Below, one piece after another: positions 40,343 to 48,718 of a stretch of DNA of 62,074 bases. Both the position numbers and the translations under genes were made by a program. The stretch comes from an uncultured Eubacteriales bacterium (lineage in GTDB: Bacteria > Bacillota > Clostridia > Oscillospirales > CAG-272), in contig CAKRTQ010000015.1 of the NCBI GenBank assembly GCA_934402395.1, positions 1 through 62,074 on the forward strand. The letters are read 5' to 3'. Positions within the stretch are counted from its first letter, which is position 1; each line of letters starts with the position of its first letter. The notes beneath the pieces are model-generated. The model was not told the origin of the DNA. It did no database searches and saw only the letters and a program-made list of their open reading frames with translations.

Positions 40343-40387
40343 ATTATAGCACGGTTTATATAACTTGTCAATAGTTTTATATAAAAA
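40343..40387 (-). promoter_or_regulatory. Promoter of the RHH-clpB operon with an imperfect operator
   Basis: Minus strand: TTGACA (40371-40366) and TATAAT (40348-40343), spacer 17 bp. An imperfect inverted repeat flanks the -35: TTTATATAACT (40355-40365) and AGTTTTATATAAA (40373-40385). It is a plausible site for the ribbon-helix-helix protein. Confidence 0.65.
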
Positions 40388-40516
40388 ATCTTTCAAGTTT
40401 TTGAGTTTTCTTTTTTATTGCGTGCGATCTTCCGCCGTTTTAAGTCGAAAAATGCACCAGATCCGGACGTGCGGCGAACGGCTCAAATATTTACGCACAA
40501 AAAAGCGGTGCTTTCC

Positions 40517-40545
40517 TTGACTTTTTTATGTATATGTTGTATAAT
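40517..40545 (+). promoter_or_regulatory. Promoter of the lamin-tail surface protein gene
   Basis: TTGACT (40517-40522) and TATAAT (40540-40545), 17-bp spacer, with TGGAGG and ATG following at 40563-40579. Confidence 0.8.
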
Positions 40546-40576
40546 AGTCACGAGCATAAATTATGGAGGTACTAAA

Positions 40577-42013
40577 ATGAAAAAGCTCACCGCATTAATG
40601 CTTTCCTTACTTGTTATCCTGTCTTCAATGACTACGCTTGCGAGCGCAGCCGTTGTCGTGACCACCACGGAGCCCGCGCCCGCGTGGACTACCACCGAAC
40701 CCGATCTCATCATAACCGAGTTCTGCCCCGACACCCAGGGCAACGGCATCGGCGGATACAATGATGGCAAAGACCCGCTTGAGATGTTTGAGATCTACAA
40801 CAACTCGGATCTGACCCTCAACCTTTACGACTACTGCATTACATACAACGGCAACACTCCTTCCAACGCCATGTATGAAAATGCCATAGTTGAGATCACC
40901 CCCTTCCTCACCAACAACCAGTGGGAAGACAAGCCCGGCAACTACCTTGACGGGACCGTTCTTCCTTACACCGCCACCGACGGCAAGGACTGCTGCGACC
41001 TCAGCAATCTGCCCAAGAACCCCGAGACCTGCCTTATCGAGCCGGGCGAAATAGTCGTTGTATGGTGCATGTATTTTGAAGCATACCTCAAGGACTGGAA
41101 CGAGGGCAAGGGTCTTTCCATAGACGACTTCCGTTCCTTCTGGAATATCCCCGCAAATGTTAAGGTCATTGCATTTGACGGTGACTCCAACACTTCCCAC
41201 GGCGGCAATGACAAGAACTTCAACCTGAAGAACTCCGGCTGCGGTTCCTACGGCATTGCCAAGTACAGCGATATGCTCAACCTTGCTGCCAACACCGAAA
41301 AAACAACCAAGGATGGAAGCGGCAAGTACGGCTACATCAACATTTATGATGAAAAGACCTACCGTGAATTCGAGGACCTTGTAAGCTGGATCAACGTTGA
41401 CTTCAACACATGGGGTATGTCCTCAATGGCAAACTACTCCTACAACTTCACCGTTGACTACGGCAAGGGAGCCGAGATTCTTTCCGCCAGTTCCAACAAA
41501 GAGCACGCATACGATATCCGCCGCGGCGCATTTATGCAGATGTATGCAGAGCCCACCCCCGGCACGCTCACCGATATGCAGAAGCTGACCCTCAAGAACT
41601 ACAAATACAAAGCCGGCGAGACCGTGACCATCCCCGGAGCCGACGATGTTGACTCTATGCTTTACCCCATCTGGTCACCCGAAGAAGGCATGGTATTTGC
41701 AGGTCTTAAGATAAACGGCACCGAGTACAAGTGCGGCGATGTCTATACCGCCACCGCAGGCAAGGCGACCGTTGAGCCTGTCTTTGCAAAGAAGGCAGAA
41801 ACCACTGCCCCCGAAACCAAGCCGGAGACAAAGCCCGAGACCAAACCCGAAACCAAGCCTGCCGACACAAAGGCAGAGACCAAACCCGCAGATACAAAAG
41901 CCGATACAAAGCCCGCCGACACCAAGAAGGGCTGCGGCTCCTCTCTTGCCTCTGCAGCCGTTGCCGTTGCCGCTATATTCGGTTCGGCAATAGCCATCAG
42001 AAGAAAGAAATAA
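40577..42013 (+). CDS. Secreted lamin-tail-domain protein with C-terminal KKGCGSS anchor
   Basis: A 478-residue exported protein. Residues 1-24 are a signal peptide (cleavage near LASAA). A lamin-tail-type domain (LIITEFCPD, then FEIYNNSDLTLNLYDYCITY) extends to about 290. A further beta domain is followed by a Pro/Lys/Thr/Glu linker with ETKP and ADTKP repeats (about 405-448). The end is KKGCGSS, a hydrophobic helix (SAAVAVAAIFGSAIAI) and RRKK, a tripartite sorting signal similar in layout to MYXO-CTERM or GlyGly-CTERM tails rather than LPXTG. Strongly biased codons suggest high expression. The role may be structural or adhesive at the surface; this is inferred. Confidence 0.85.
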   Translation: MKKLTALMLSLLVILSSMTTLASAAVVVTTTEPAPAWTTTEPDLIITEFCPDTQGNGIGGYNDGKDPLEMFEIYNNSDLTLNLYDYCITYNGNTPSNAMYENAIVEITPFLTNNQWEDKPGNYLDGTVLPYTATDGKDCCDLSNLPKNPETCLIEPGEIVVVWCMYFEAYLKDWNEGKGLSIDDFRSFWNIPANVKVIAFDGDSNTSHGGNDKNFNLKNSGCGSYGIAKYSDMLNLAANTEKTTKDGSGKYGYINIYDEKTYREFEDLVSWINVDFNTWGMSSMANYSYNFTVDYGKGAEILSASSNKEHAYDIRRGAFMQMYAEPTPGTLTDMQKLTLKNYKYKAGETVTIPGADDVDSMLYPIWSPEEGMVFAGLKINGTEYKCGDVYTATAGKATVEPVFAKKAETTAPETKPETKPETKPETKPADTKAETKPADTKADTKPADTKKGCGSSLASAAVAVAAIFGSAIAIRRKK

Positions 42014-42028
42014 CCTACCTTATTTATA

Positions 42029-42053
42029 GGCTAAGCCGCTTTGCGGCTTAGCC
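42029..42053 (+). terminator. Hairpin after the lamin-tail gene
   Basis: GGCTAAGCCGC pairs with GCGGCTTAGCC around a TTT loop. The same stem occurs in the long units of the tandem array at 253-273 and 451-471. Confidence 0.65.
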
Positions 42054-42097
42054 CTTTAGTTTTCAACAGCCACCGAGTGCCGTTGTTTTTCAGCTTT

Positions 42098-42188
42098 TCC
42101 GGCGGCAAAGCAGCGGAGTTCAGCCGCCGAGAACAAGTCAACGGGGATGTTAAAAACTCAAAATGAGTTTTTAACATCCCCGTTTTTT
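42098..42188. repeat. Partial palindromic element with terminator (family A)
   Basis: A body fragment (42098-42141, containing GTTCAGCCGCCGAGAACAAG) is joined to a perfect 19-bp hairpin (42142-42160 with 42164-42182) and six T. Outer pairs read CGGGGATG here versus GGGGGTG elsewhere, with matching changes in the other arm. It lies between the convergent lamin-tail and RNase Y genes. From 42189 to 42322 I see nothing else. Confidence 0.85.
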
Positions 42189-42322
42189 CTACTATTAATT
42201 TATACTCATGCGGTCGTGCGCAAGGCGCACTGCCGACTTTACAGCCCAAGGGGTTTTATGTTAATTATATATCAAATCCCGTAAGGGAGGACGGTGAGTA
42301 AAATCACAATAGTTGCAGCCGA

Positions 42323-43885
42323 TTATTTGGCATAGTCAACCGCGCGGCTCTCGCGGATGAGATTGACCTTGATCTGTCCGGGGTACTTGACCTCGTTCTT
42401 GATCTTTTTAGCCATGTCGCGAGCTATCACCTTCATGCCCGCGTCATTGACTTCTTCGGGTTTGACCATAACGCGTATCTCGCGTCCTGCCTGGATCGCA
42501 TACGCCTTGTCAACGCCGGGGAAGCTTACCGCGATCTCCTCAAGCTTTTCAAGACGCTTGATGTAATTTTCGAGATCCTCGCGTCTGGCGCCGGGTCTTG
42601 CAGCCGAGATCGCATCAGCAGCCTGAACCAGTACGGCAATCACCGTCGTGGGTTCAACATCGTTGTGGTGCGCCTCGATAGCATGGATCACCTCGCGGCT
42701 TTCCTTGAATTTCTTTGCGGCATTTACGCCGATCTGAACGTGCGTGCCCTCAACATCATGCGGGAACGCCTTTCCGATATCGTGCAGAAGTCCCGCGCGC
42801 CGTGCAACGGCGGCATCCTCGCCAAGCTCCTCTGCCATTATTCCGGCAAGGAACGCGACCTCCACCGAATGACGCAGTACATTCTGACCGTAGCTTGTGC
42901 GGTACCTCAGTCTGCCGAGCAGCTTGATGAGCTCCGGATTGAGTCCGTGGACGCCCACCTCGAATGTTGCGCGCTCGCCCGCCTGCTTTATGCTTGCCTC
43001 GACCTCACGCTTTGCTTTTTCCACCATTTCCTCAATACGGGCAGGATGGATGCGCCCGTCCGCTATAAGCTTTTCAAGAGCTATGCGGGCAACCTCACGC
43101 CGCACGGGGTCGAATCCTGAAAGGGTTATCGCCTCGGGCGTGTCATCGATAATCAGCTCAACGCCGGTAAGCGTTTCGAGCTTCTGAATGTTTCTGCCCT
43201 CGCGTCCGATTATTCTGCCCTTCATATCCTCGCTCGGCAGCGGGACTGCGGTAACAGTCGCCTCGGCGACCTGATCGGCAGCGCAGCGTTGGATAGCAAG
43301 CGATATAAGATTGCGCGCCTTTGTTTCGGCTTCGTCCTTGAACTGAGCCTCAAGCTCGTCCATGCGCTGGGCAAAATCGTACTTCGCCTCGGATTCAAGG
43401 CTTGCCATCAGCTCGCTTTTTGCCTCGGCGGTCGTAAGACCGGCGATCGCTTCAAGTTTTTTCTGCTGTTCGGTAAGCGCGGCGCTTATTTCGGCGCGCA
43501 GAGCTTCGTTTTCTTTCAGCTTGCGGTCAAGCGTGTCGTTTTTACGGTCAAGCTGTTCGGTCTTGCGGTCAAGAGTTTCCTCTTTTGACGCCAGACGGCG
43601 CTCGGAACGCGTGACCTCGGCGCGGCGTTCTTTGATCTCGCGCTCGGAATCACTTCTCTGCTGGTTGATCTCTTTCTGAGCAGCCACCATCATGCGGTTT
43701 GTCTCAAGCGATGCCGCCATCTGCGCATCGGCTTTGATCTTTTCGGCTTCTTCTTCGGCAGAACCGATCTTTTTCTCGGCAACGCGCTTGCGCAGAAGCA
43801 CGCCGAAAAGGATACCGACGCCGACGCCCACAACAAGAGCAATTGCCGCGGCGATAATTGCAGTTACGATTATCTTTGTTTCCAT
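42323..43885 (-). CDS. rny: Ribonuclease Y
   Basis: A 520-residue endoribonuclease: N-terminal membrane helix (about 5-27), long coiled coil (28-170, Lys/Glu/Arg/Gln-rich), KH domain with GRIIGREGRNIQKLE, and an HD domain with LRHSVEVAFLAG and LLHDIGKA. It initiates mRNA decay at the membrane. The ATG at 43885 has AAGGAGGTG 5 nt upstream and gives the canonical length. It has its own promoter at 43970-43998. Confidence 0.96.
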   Translation of the reverse strand: METKIIVTAIIAAAIALVVGVGVGILFGVLLRKRVAEKKIGSAEEEAEKIKADAQMAASLETNRMMVAAQKEINQQRSDSEREIKERRAEVTRSERRLASKEETLDRKTEQLDRKNDTLDRKLKENEALRAEISAALTEQQKKLEAIAGLTTAEAKSELMASLESEAKYDFAQRMDELEAQFKDEAETKARNLISLAIQRCAADQVAEATVTAVPLPSEDMKGRIIGREGRNIQKLETLTGVELIIDDTPEAITLSGFDPVRREVARIALEKLIADGRIHPARIEEMVEKAKREVEASIKQAGERATFEVGVHGLNPELIKLLGRLRYRTSYGQNVLRHSVEVAFLAGIMAEELGEDAAVARRAGLLHDIGKAFPHDVEGTHVQIGVNAAKKFKESREVIHAIEAHHNDVEPTTVIAVLVQAADAISAARPGARREDLENYIKRLEKLEEIAVSFPGVDKAYAIQAGREIRVMVKPEEVNDAGMKVIARDMAKKIKNEVKYPGQIKVNLIRESRAVDYAK

Positions 43886-43969
43886 ATTGCACCTCCTTCT
43901 TAAAGTTATTTTATGAAAAAATTCCGCACCGGACGCCGGACGCCCGGTGCATACATTTTTACGTATGAT

Positions 43970-43998
43970 ATTGTACCACAAAACCCCGTGTTTGTCAA
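43970..43998 (-). promoter_or_regulatory. Promoter of rny
   Basis: Minus strand: TTGACA (43998-43993) and TACAAT (43975-43970), spacer 17 bp. Confidence 0.8.
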
Positions 43999-44085
43999 TA
44001 CGGTTTTCTTCCTATTTAATATGAAAAGGAAATATTATCATAACGTCCCGGTGCAATATTAATAAAATCTTAAGGCGTTTGCCTA

Positions 44086-44114
44086 TTGAACTTTAAGGAA
44101 TATTATGCGATAAT
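44086..44114 (+). promoter_or_regulatory. Promoter of the two-component system
   Basis: TTGAAC (44086-44091) and GATAAT (44109-44114), spacer 17 bp. Two TTAAGG words about 22 bp apart (44070 and 44093) could be response-regulator half-sites; this is speculative. Confidence 0.6.
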
Positions 44115-44147
44115 AATAGCAGCAAAGCAATCGACCGGAGGGACGAC

Positions 44148-44840
44148 ATGGTAAAAATTCTTGTTTGCGACGATGAAAAAGACATAGTATCGGCGCTGCG
44201 CATATTTCTTAACGCGCAGGGGTACGGCGTTGTTGAGGCGTACAACGGCGCGGATGCGATACGCGCCGTGCGGCGCGGAGGGATAAGTCTTTGTCTGCTT
44301 GACATAATGATGCCCGGCACCGACGGTCTTACCGCGCTCGCCGCTATCAGGCGGGAATCGAACGTTCCCGTCATACTTCTGACCGCAAAAAGCGAGGATG
44401 GCGACAAAATACTGGGTCTCGACATGGGCGCTGACGATTATGTGACAAAACCGTTCAATCCCGCCGAGGTGATAGCGCGCGTGCGCTCGCAGCTGCGGCG
44501 TTATATGCAGCTCGGCGGCGGTGCGGCGGATCCGGACATTCTGACCACAGGCGGCATTACGCTCGATACTGTGCGGCGCGAGGTGAAGCTCGACGGCGAC
44601 ACAGTCATGCTGACGCCGACCGAATTTGAGATACTGCGGCTCATGCTTGAGTCGCCCGGAAAGGTATTTTCACCAAAGGATATATACCGCCGCGTGTGGG
44701 GCGGCGATTCCTGCGGTGATGAGAGAACGGTGGCTGTCCACATCAGGCACCTGCGCGAAAAACTTGAGATAGACCCCTCGTCGCCGCGTTATATTACGGT
44801 CGTGTGGGGTCAGGGCTACAGATTGGAGGACAAAGGTTGA
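44148..44840 (+). CDS. OmpR/PhoB-family response regulator
   Basis: A 230-residue regulator. The receiver domain has the acidic pair DDE near residue 8, phosphorylated Asp in CLLDIMMPG, Thr in LLTAKSED and Lys in TKPFNP. The C-terminal winged helix includes LTPTEFEILRLMLESPGKVF and ERTVAVHIRHLREKLE. It resembles VanR-type regulators of Firmicutes. GGAGGG is 6 nt before ATG. The kinase gene follows after 115 nt that include a hairpin starting at the stop codon. Confidence 0.93.
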   Translation: MVKILVCDDEKDIVSALRIFLNAQGYGVVEAYNGADAIRAVRRGGISLCLLDIMMPGTDGLTALAAIRRESNVPVILLTAKSEDGDKILGLDMGADDYVTKPFNPAEVIARVRSQLRRYMQLGGGAADPDILTTGGITLDTVRREVKLDGDTVMLTPTEFEILRLMLESPGKVFSPKDIYRRVWGGDSCGDERTVAVHIRHLREKLEIDPSSPRYITVVWGQGYRLEDKG

Positions 44841-44880
44841 AAACAAAATAAATGCAAGACCCTCGGGCATTTGTTTTCAA
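44837..44880 (+). other. Intergenic hairpin between response regulator and kinase
   Basis: TTGAAAACAAA (44837-44847) and TTTGTTTTCAA (44870-44880) pair, with an inner AATGC/GCATT. The 5' arm starts at the regulator's stop codon. It may limit read-through or protect mRNA ends so that less kinase than regulator is made. Confidence 0.55.
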
Positions 44881-44955
44881 ACCGCAACAGCACCTTTCGG
44901 ATCGCGATCATCCGCTCCGGAAGGCGCAAACACAAAGAAAGGAACAGTCATAAAA

Positions 44956-47046
44956 ATGAAATCACTCACCAGAAAAGGATGGGCAAAGGCAATAGTGGCG
45001 GTGATATGCTTTCTGGCATTGCTGTCGATAGCCGTTGAAGCGGCGTGCATAGGCTGGCTCTCTGCCACCGATGCATATTCAAAAACCGACGATAGCTACC
45101 GCGAATCGCTGTACCGCCCGGTCGGATATTCATACGCGCTCGTTCTGATACAGCGCATGGATGAAGTCGGCGAGCTTGAAAGCTTCCGCGAGGCTGCATG
45201 GGCTGCGCGCCGGACGGCGGCATACAACAGCAACAGCCTGCTTCCCTTTTACGACACCGCCTGCTGCGGCGTGAAGATAGTCCGCTACTCCGCCGGCGAA
45301 CCGGCAGGCACGGTCATTACCGACCGCGCGCCTGCGGGCGATGCGATATACGTCCTCAACATGGAAATATCGGCAGACGGCAGCGTGTGGGTCGGTCCCA
45401 AGTCCGGCGACCGGCGCACCGATGAGCCCGCGCACGACATAACACGAATAGCAATCAGCATAACTCTCTGCGAGGGCGTGGGGGACCTTATCTCGTTGGC
45501 GCTCCGCACCGCCGAGATCGCATGGGGACAACGCTACTCGGTGTATCTCATGGCGGTCGTGTCGCTTGTGATACTTATGCTTTCGTGGATCTTTCTCTGC
45601 ACCGGCGCGGGGCGCAGACCGAACGATGACGAAATACACCTGCGTTTTCCCGCACGTGTGCCGCTCGATCTGGCAATAGCGGTGATATGCGCCCTTGCAG
45701 CGGGACTGGCAAGCCTTGTCGTATTTACGCTTGACAGCGACCCGCGCCTTGTGTGGCCGCTCGGCGTTTCAATCGCCGCGCTCACGGGAGTGCTCTCTCT
45801 TTTGACGATCGAGTGGATCCCCGTCTCCGTTGCCGCGCGCATAAAAGCGGGCGGGTGGTGGAAAAACACACTGATCTTTATGATCTTACACCTTATATGG
45901 CGCATTCTTTGCGCTGTATGGCGTGGAATTGCATCGGTATGGCGCAAGCTCCCATATATCTGGCGCACGGTGCTGTTTATTGTCGCGGTCGTGCTGTCTG
46001 AGCTTGTATTCGCGCTTTCTCACTCATACGTTCCCCTTTTCATACTCAATATCGCGCTTGCCGCAGCCGTCATCTGGTACGCGGTGTCGGTGGCAAGACT
46101 TAAAAACAGTGCCGCAAAAATGTCAGCCGGTGCGCTCGGAACGCCGGCTGACACACGGCATATGCCGTACGAGCTGCGCTGCCTCGGAAACGAGATAGGA
46201 AACATGGGCAAGGGACTTTCCCGCGCGCTTGATGAAAAGATCAAGAGCGAAAGACTCAAAACAGAGCTTATCACAAACGTGTCCCACGATATAAAAACGC
46301 CGCTCACTTCAATCGTGAATTATGTTGAGCTGCTTGAACGCGAACAGCTTGACGGGCGCGCCGCCGAATATGTCGGGGTGCTGTCACGGCAGTCCTCGCG
46401 CATGAAAAAGCTCATCGACGACCTCATCGAAGCGTCAAAGGCATCGACAGGGAATATTGAGGCGCACCCCGCGCCGCTTGACCTTGCGGTAATGGCGGGA
46501 CAGACCGACGGCGAATATTCAGAACGTTTTGCCGCGCGTGATCTGCGCCTTGTGGTAACGGGAGCGGACGCACCGGTGATGGTGCGCGCAGACGGCAGGC
46601 TCGTGTGGCGCATATGGGACAATCTTCTCGGCAATATATGCAAATACGCCATGCCCGGAACGCGCATCTATATCGGCTTCGAACGCCGCGGCGATTATAT
46701 TGCCACTGTTTTCCGCAATATTTCGGAACAGCCGCTTGAAAAAACGGGAGACGAGCTGACCGAACGGTTTGTACGCGGCGACAATTCGCGCTCCGGCGAC
46801 GGCAGCGGGCTCGGACTTTCGATAGCGGCGGGACTGGCTGCGGTGCAGGGCGGCTGCCTTGTCGTAAAAGCGGACGGCGATCTCTTCAAGGTCGAAGTGC
46901 TTCTGCCGGCAGAGCCGGAGAAGGCAGATACGAATACCGCGCCGCTCCGTCCCACCGGACCCGAAAAAGCGCCGGCATCGGCTGACGGTGCGGAAAAACA
47001 GCCCGTACCCGCACACGATCCGGCTGACGGAACGCCGAAAGAATAA
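44956..47046 (+). CDS. Multi-pass sensor histidine kinase
   Basis: A 696-residue kinase. A first helix (about 9-35) and an extracellular region of about 150 residues are followed by some six further hydrophobic segments (about 195-380), more than in VanS-type kinases. The catalytic part has the phosphorylated His in NVSHDIKTPLTSIV, an N-box NLLGNICKYA and a G-box DGSGLGLSIAAG. The last 50 residues are a Pro/Ala/Glu/Asp tail after the ATPase domain. The ribosome site AAAGGA is 12 nt before ATG in a leader shared with the gene at 7777. The ligand is unknown; the paired regulator is at 44148. Confidence 0.9.
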   Translation: MKSLTRKGWAKAIVAVICFLALLSIAVEAACIGWLSATDAYSKTDDSYRESLYRPVGYSYALVLIQRMDEVGELESFREAAWAARRTAAYNSNSLLPFYDTACCGVKIVRYSAGEPAGTVITDRAPAGDAIYVLNMEISADGSVWVGPKSGDRRTDEPAHDITRIAISITLCEGVGDLISLALRTAEIAWGQRYSVYLMAVVSLVILMLSWIFLCTGAGRRPNDDEIHLRFPARVPLDLAIAVICALAAGLASLVVFTLDSDPRLVWPLGVSIAALTGVLSLLTIEWIPVSVAARIKAGGWWKNTLIFMILHLIWRILCAVWRGIASVWRKLPYIWRTVLFIVAVVLSELVFALSHSYVPLFILNIALAAAVIWYAVSVARLKNSAAKMSAGALGTPADTRHMPYELRCLGNEIGNMGKGLSRALDEKIKSERLKTELITNVSHDIKTPLTSIVNYVELLEREQLDGRAAEYVGVLSRQSSRMKKLIDDLIEASKASTGNIEAHPAPLDLAVMAGQTDGEYSERFAARDLRLVVTGADAPVMVRADGRLVWRIWDNLLGNICKYAMPGTRIYIGFERRGDYIATVFRNISEQPLEKTGDELTERFVRGDNSRSGDGSGLGLSIAAGLAAVQGGCLVVKADGDLFKVEVLLPAEPEKADTNTAPLRPTGPEKAPASADGAEKQPVPAHDPADGTPKE

Positions 47047-47114
47047 AGAAAAAAAACGGCACGGCGGAAGATCCGCGTGCGCCGCAAGCCCGTATGTGAG
47101 CGATATACCAAATG

Positions 47115-47347
47115 GGGGGTGTAAAAAACTCAAATGAGTTTTTTACACCCCCGACGACTTGTTCCCGGCGGCTGAACTCCGCCGTTTTGCCTCCAATAAA
47201 ACCGAAAAAAAGCAAGCATACTGCGGGCAAAACCGACCAAGCTCGCATCAAAAATGCCGGAACCCCGACCGGCATTTTTGTGGGGATGTTAAAAACATTG
47301 AGTTTTTAACATCCCCGACGACTTGTTCCCGGCGGCATCCTGCCGCC
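47115..47347. repeat. Composite palindromic intergenic element (forward orientation)
   Basis: Order: hairpin A (perfect 18-bp stem 47115-47132 with 47135-47152), full body (47153-47280), second hairpin A (perfect 15-bp stem 47282-47296 with 47302-47316), partial body ending in GGCGGCA-TCC-TGCCGCC (47331-47347). The body is nearly identical to the reverse complement of 17977-18104, differing mostly in one A-rich stretch. It fills the 306-bp gap between the convergent kinase and carboxypeptidase genes. Confidence 0.9.
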
Positions 47348-47352
47348 CTTTT

Positions 47353-48501
47353 TCACTTTGCATATTTCATAAGAATATTATAATGATCCGCCAGGACCTC
47401 CGCCATATTGCGCGCGCTCCCTGTGACCACGATATACCGGTGTCCCCCGTCTGACATTGCGTATGACGCAAGACAGCTCCCCGATTCGTCTACGTATCCG
47501 GTCTTTCCGCCGAGCATAGTGTAGCCCCTGAGCTTGACCGCACCGTATGACGCGTCATATTCCTTCATATTCAGCCAAAGACGGTCTGTCAGCTTATGCT
47601 TTGTGGCAGGATCTGCCCCATCGCCCGCCGTGGTGTAGCTGTCGGTGCAGATTATTTTCCGCATCAGCTCATCGCCGAGAGCGTAGCCGAAGATCTGCGC
47701 CATTTCATGCGCTGTCGTATAATTGTTGCGGTCGTGAAGTCCTGATGAATTGGCAAAATGCGTGCGCGTGAGTCCCAGTGCCGCCGCTTTTTCGTTCATT
47801 AGCACGGCGAATGCTTCTTCATCCGAAGCGCACATATACGCAAGCCCCACCGTGGCGTCGCAGCCAGATGGAAGCATGGCTCCGTACATCAGGTCGATCG
47901 CCGTAGCGCGCTCGCCTATCGCGTACCCGACCTTCATTGCGTCAAGGTCAAGGGAATACAGCATTTTTTTACTGAACGTCACCCGGCTGTCAAGGTCCGC
48001 TATCCGCTCGCGTGCCACGATGAGCGTCATTATTTTTGTAAGGGACGCCGGGTACATCACCTCATCTGCGTTTTTGGCTGCTATCAGCTCGCCGGTCTCC
48101 GCATCCATGAGCACGGCATAGAGGGAATTTATCCCGATTATATTTCTGACCTCGCGCACGTTCTGCGGCGCGGTGGTGACCGTTGGCTCGGTGATCGCCG
48201 CCGTTTGAGGCTCGGTAAGCTCGGTGACCGGCACCATTGCGCTCATATCCGGGGCAGTGGTTACATCCGGCATGCTGCGTCTGCCGCCCGCCGACACCGC
48301 AAAAACGGTGATAAAGGTTATGAGCAATATTCCGAACAGCACAAAAGCAAACAAAAGCATCATGTTGAGCGAACGGTCGCGCACCGCCTGTCCGCCGGCA
48401 CGCGCAGTCGCGCGCGGTTCGTTGTGCGGGGGCTTCTGACCTCCTCGCCCTTCCTCGGTTATGTAAACCCGGTGATCGCCGGGACGGTTTGAATCATTCA
48501 A
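47353..48501 (-). CDS. D-alanyl-D-alanine carboxypeptidase, membrane anchored
   Basis: A 382-residue peptidase S11 family protein. One transmembrane helix (about 47-70) anchors it, then a Thr/Pro-rich linker, then the penicillin-binding domain with SxxK in PASLTKIM, the second motif as PSGCD (Cys where SGN is usual) and KTG in LGGKTGY. It trims pentapeptides of peptidoglycan outside the cell. A TTG start at 48501 is preferred: GGGGAGGGA lies 9 nt upstream, whereas the ATG at 48549 is only about six bases from the expected transcription start. The PBP5-type C-terminal domain is missing, so it is a short form. Confidence 0.85.
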   Translation of the reverse strand: MNDSNRPGDHRVYITEEGRGGQKPPHNEPRATARAGGQAVRDRSLNMMLLFAFVLFGILLITFITVFAVSAGGRRSMPDVTTAPDMSAMVPVTELTEPQTAAITEPTVTTAPQNVREVRNIIGINSLYAVLMDAETGELIAAKNADEVMYPASLTKIMTLIVARERIADLDSRVTFSKKMLYSLDLDAMKVGYAIGERATAIDLMYGAMLPSGCDATVGLAYMCASDEEAFAVLMNEKAAALGLTRTHFANSSGLHDRNNYTTAHEMAQIFGYALGDELMRKIICTDSYTTAGDGADPATKHKLTDRLWLNMKEYDASYGAVKLRGYTMLGGKTGYVDESGSCLASYAMSDGGHRYIVVTGSARNMAEVLADHYNILMKYAK

Positions 48502-48560
48502 TTTTCGATATCCCTCCCCGCAGATCTCACGTTTTGAATGCGATATCATCCGACCTGATA

Positions 48561-48589
48561 ATTATACCATAACGTGTGTGTCAATTCAA
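48561..48589 (-). promoter_or_regulatory. Promoter of the carboxypeptidase gene
   Basis: Minus strand: TTGAAT (48589-48584) and TATAAT (48566-48561), spacer 17 bp. Its position rules out a long leader for the ATG at 48549 and supports the TTG start at 48501. Confidence 0.65.
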
Positions 48590-48718
48590 GTCAAACCGTG
48601 TGAATTTTGCGTCCCTCTCCCGGCAAAATAATCTTTTTGCTTGTTTTTTTCAATTCGGCTCTTTATTTCGCCCGCGTTATGTGGTATACTAATATAATAA
48701 ACTTATGGAGGGATCGGC

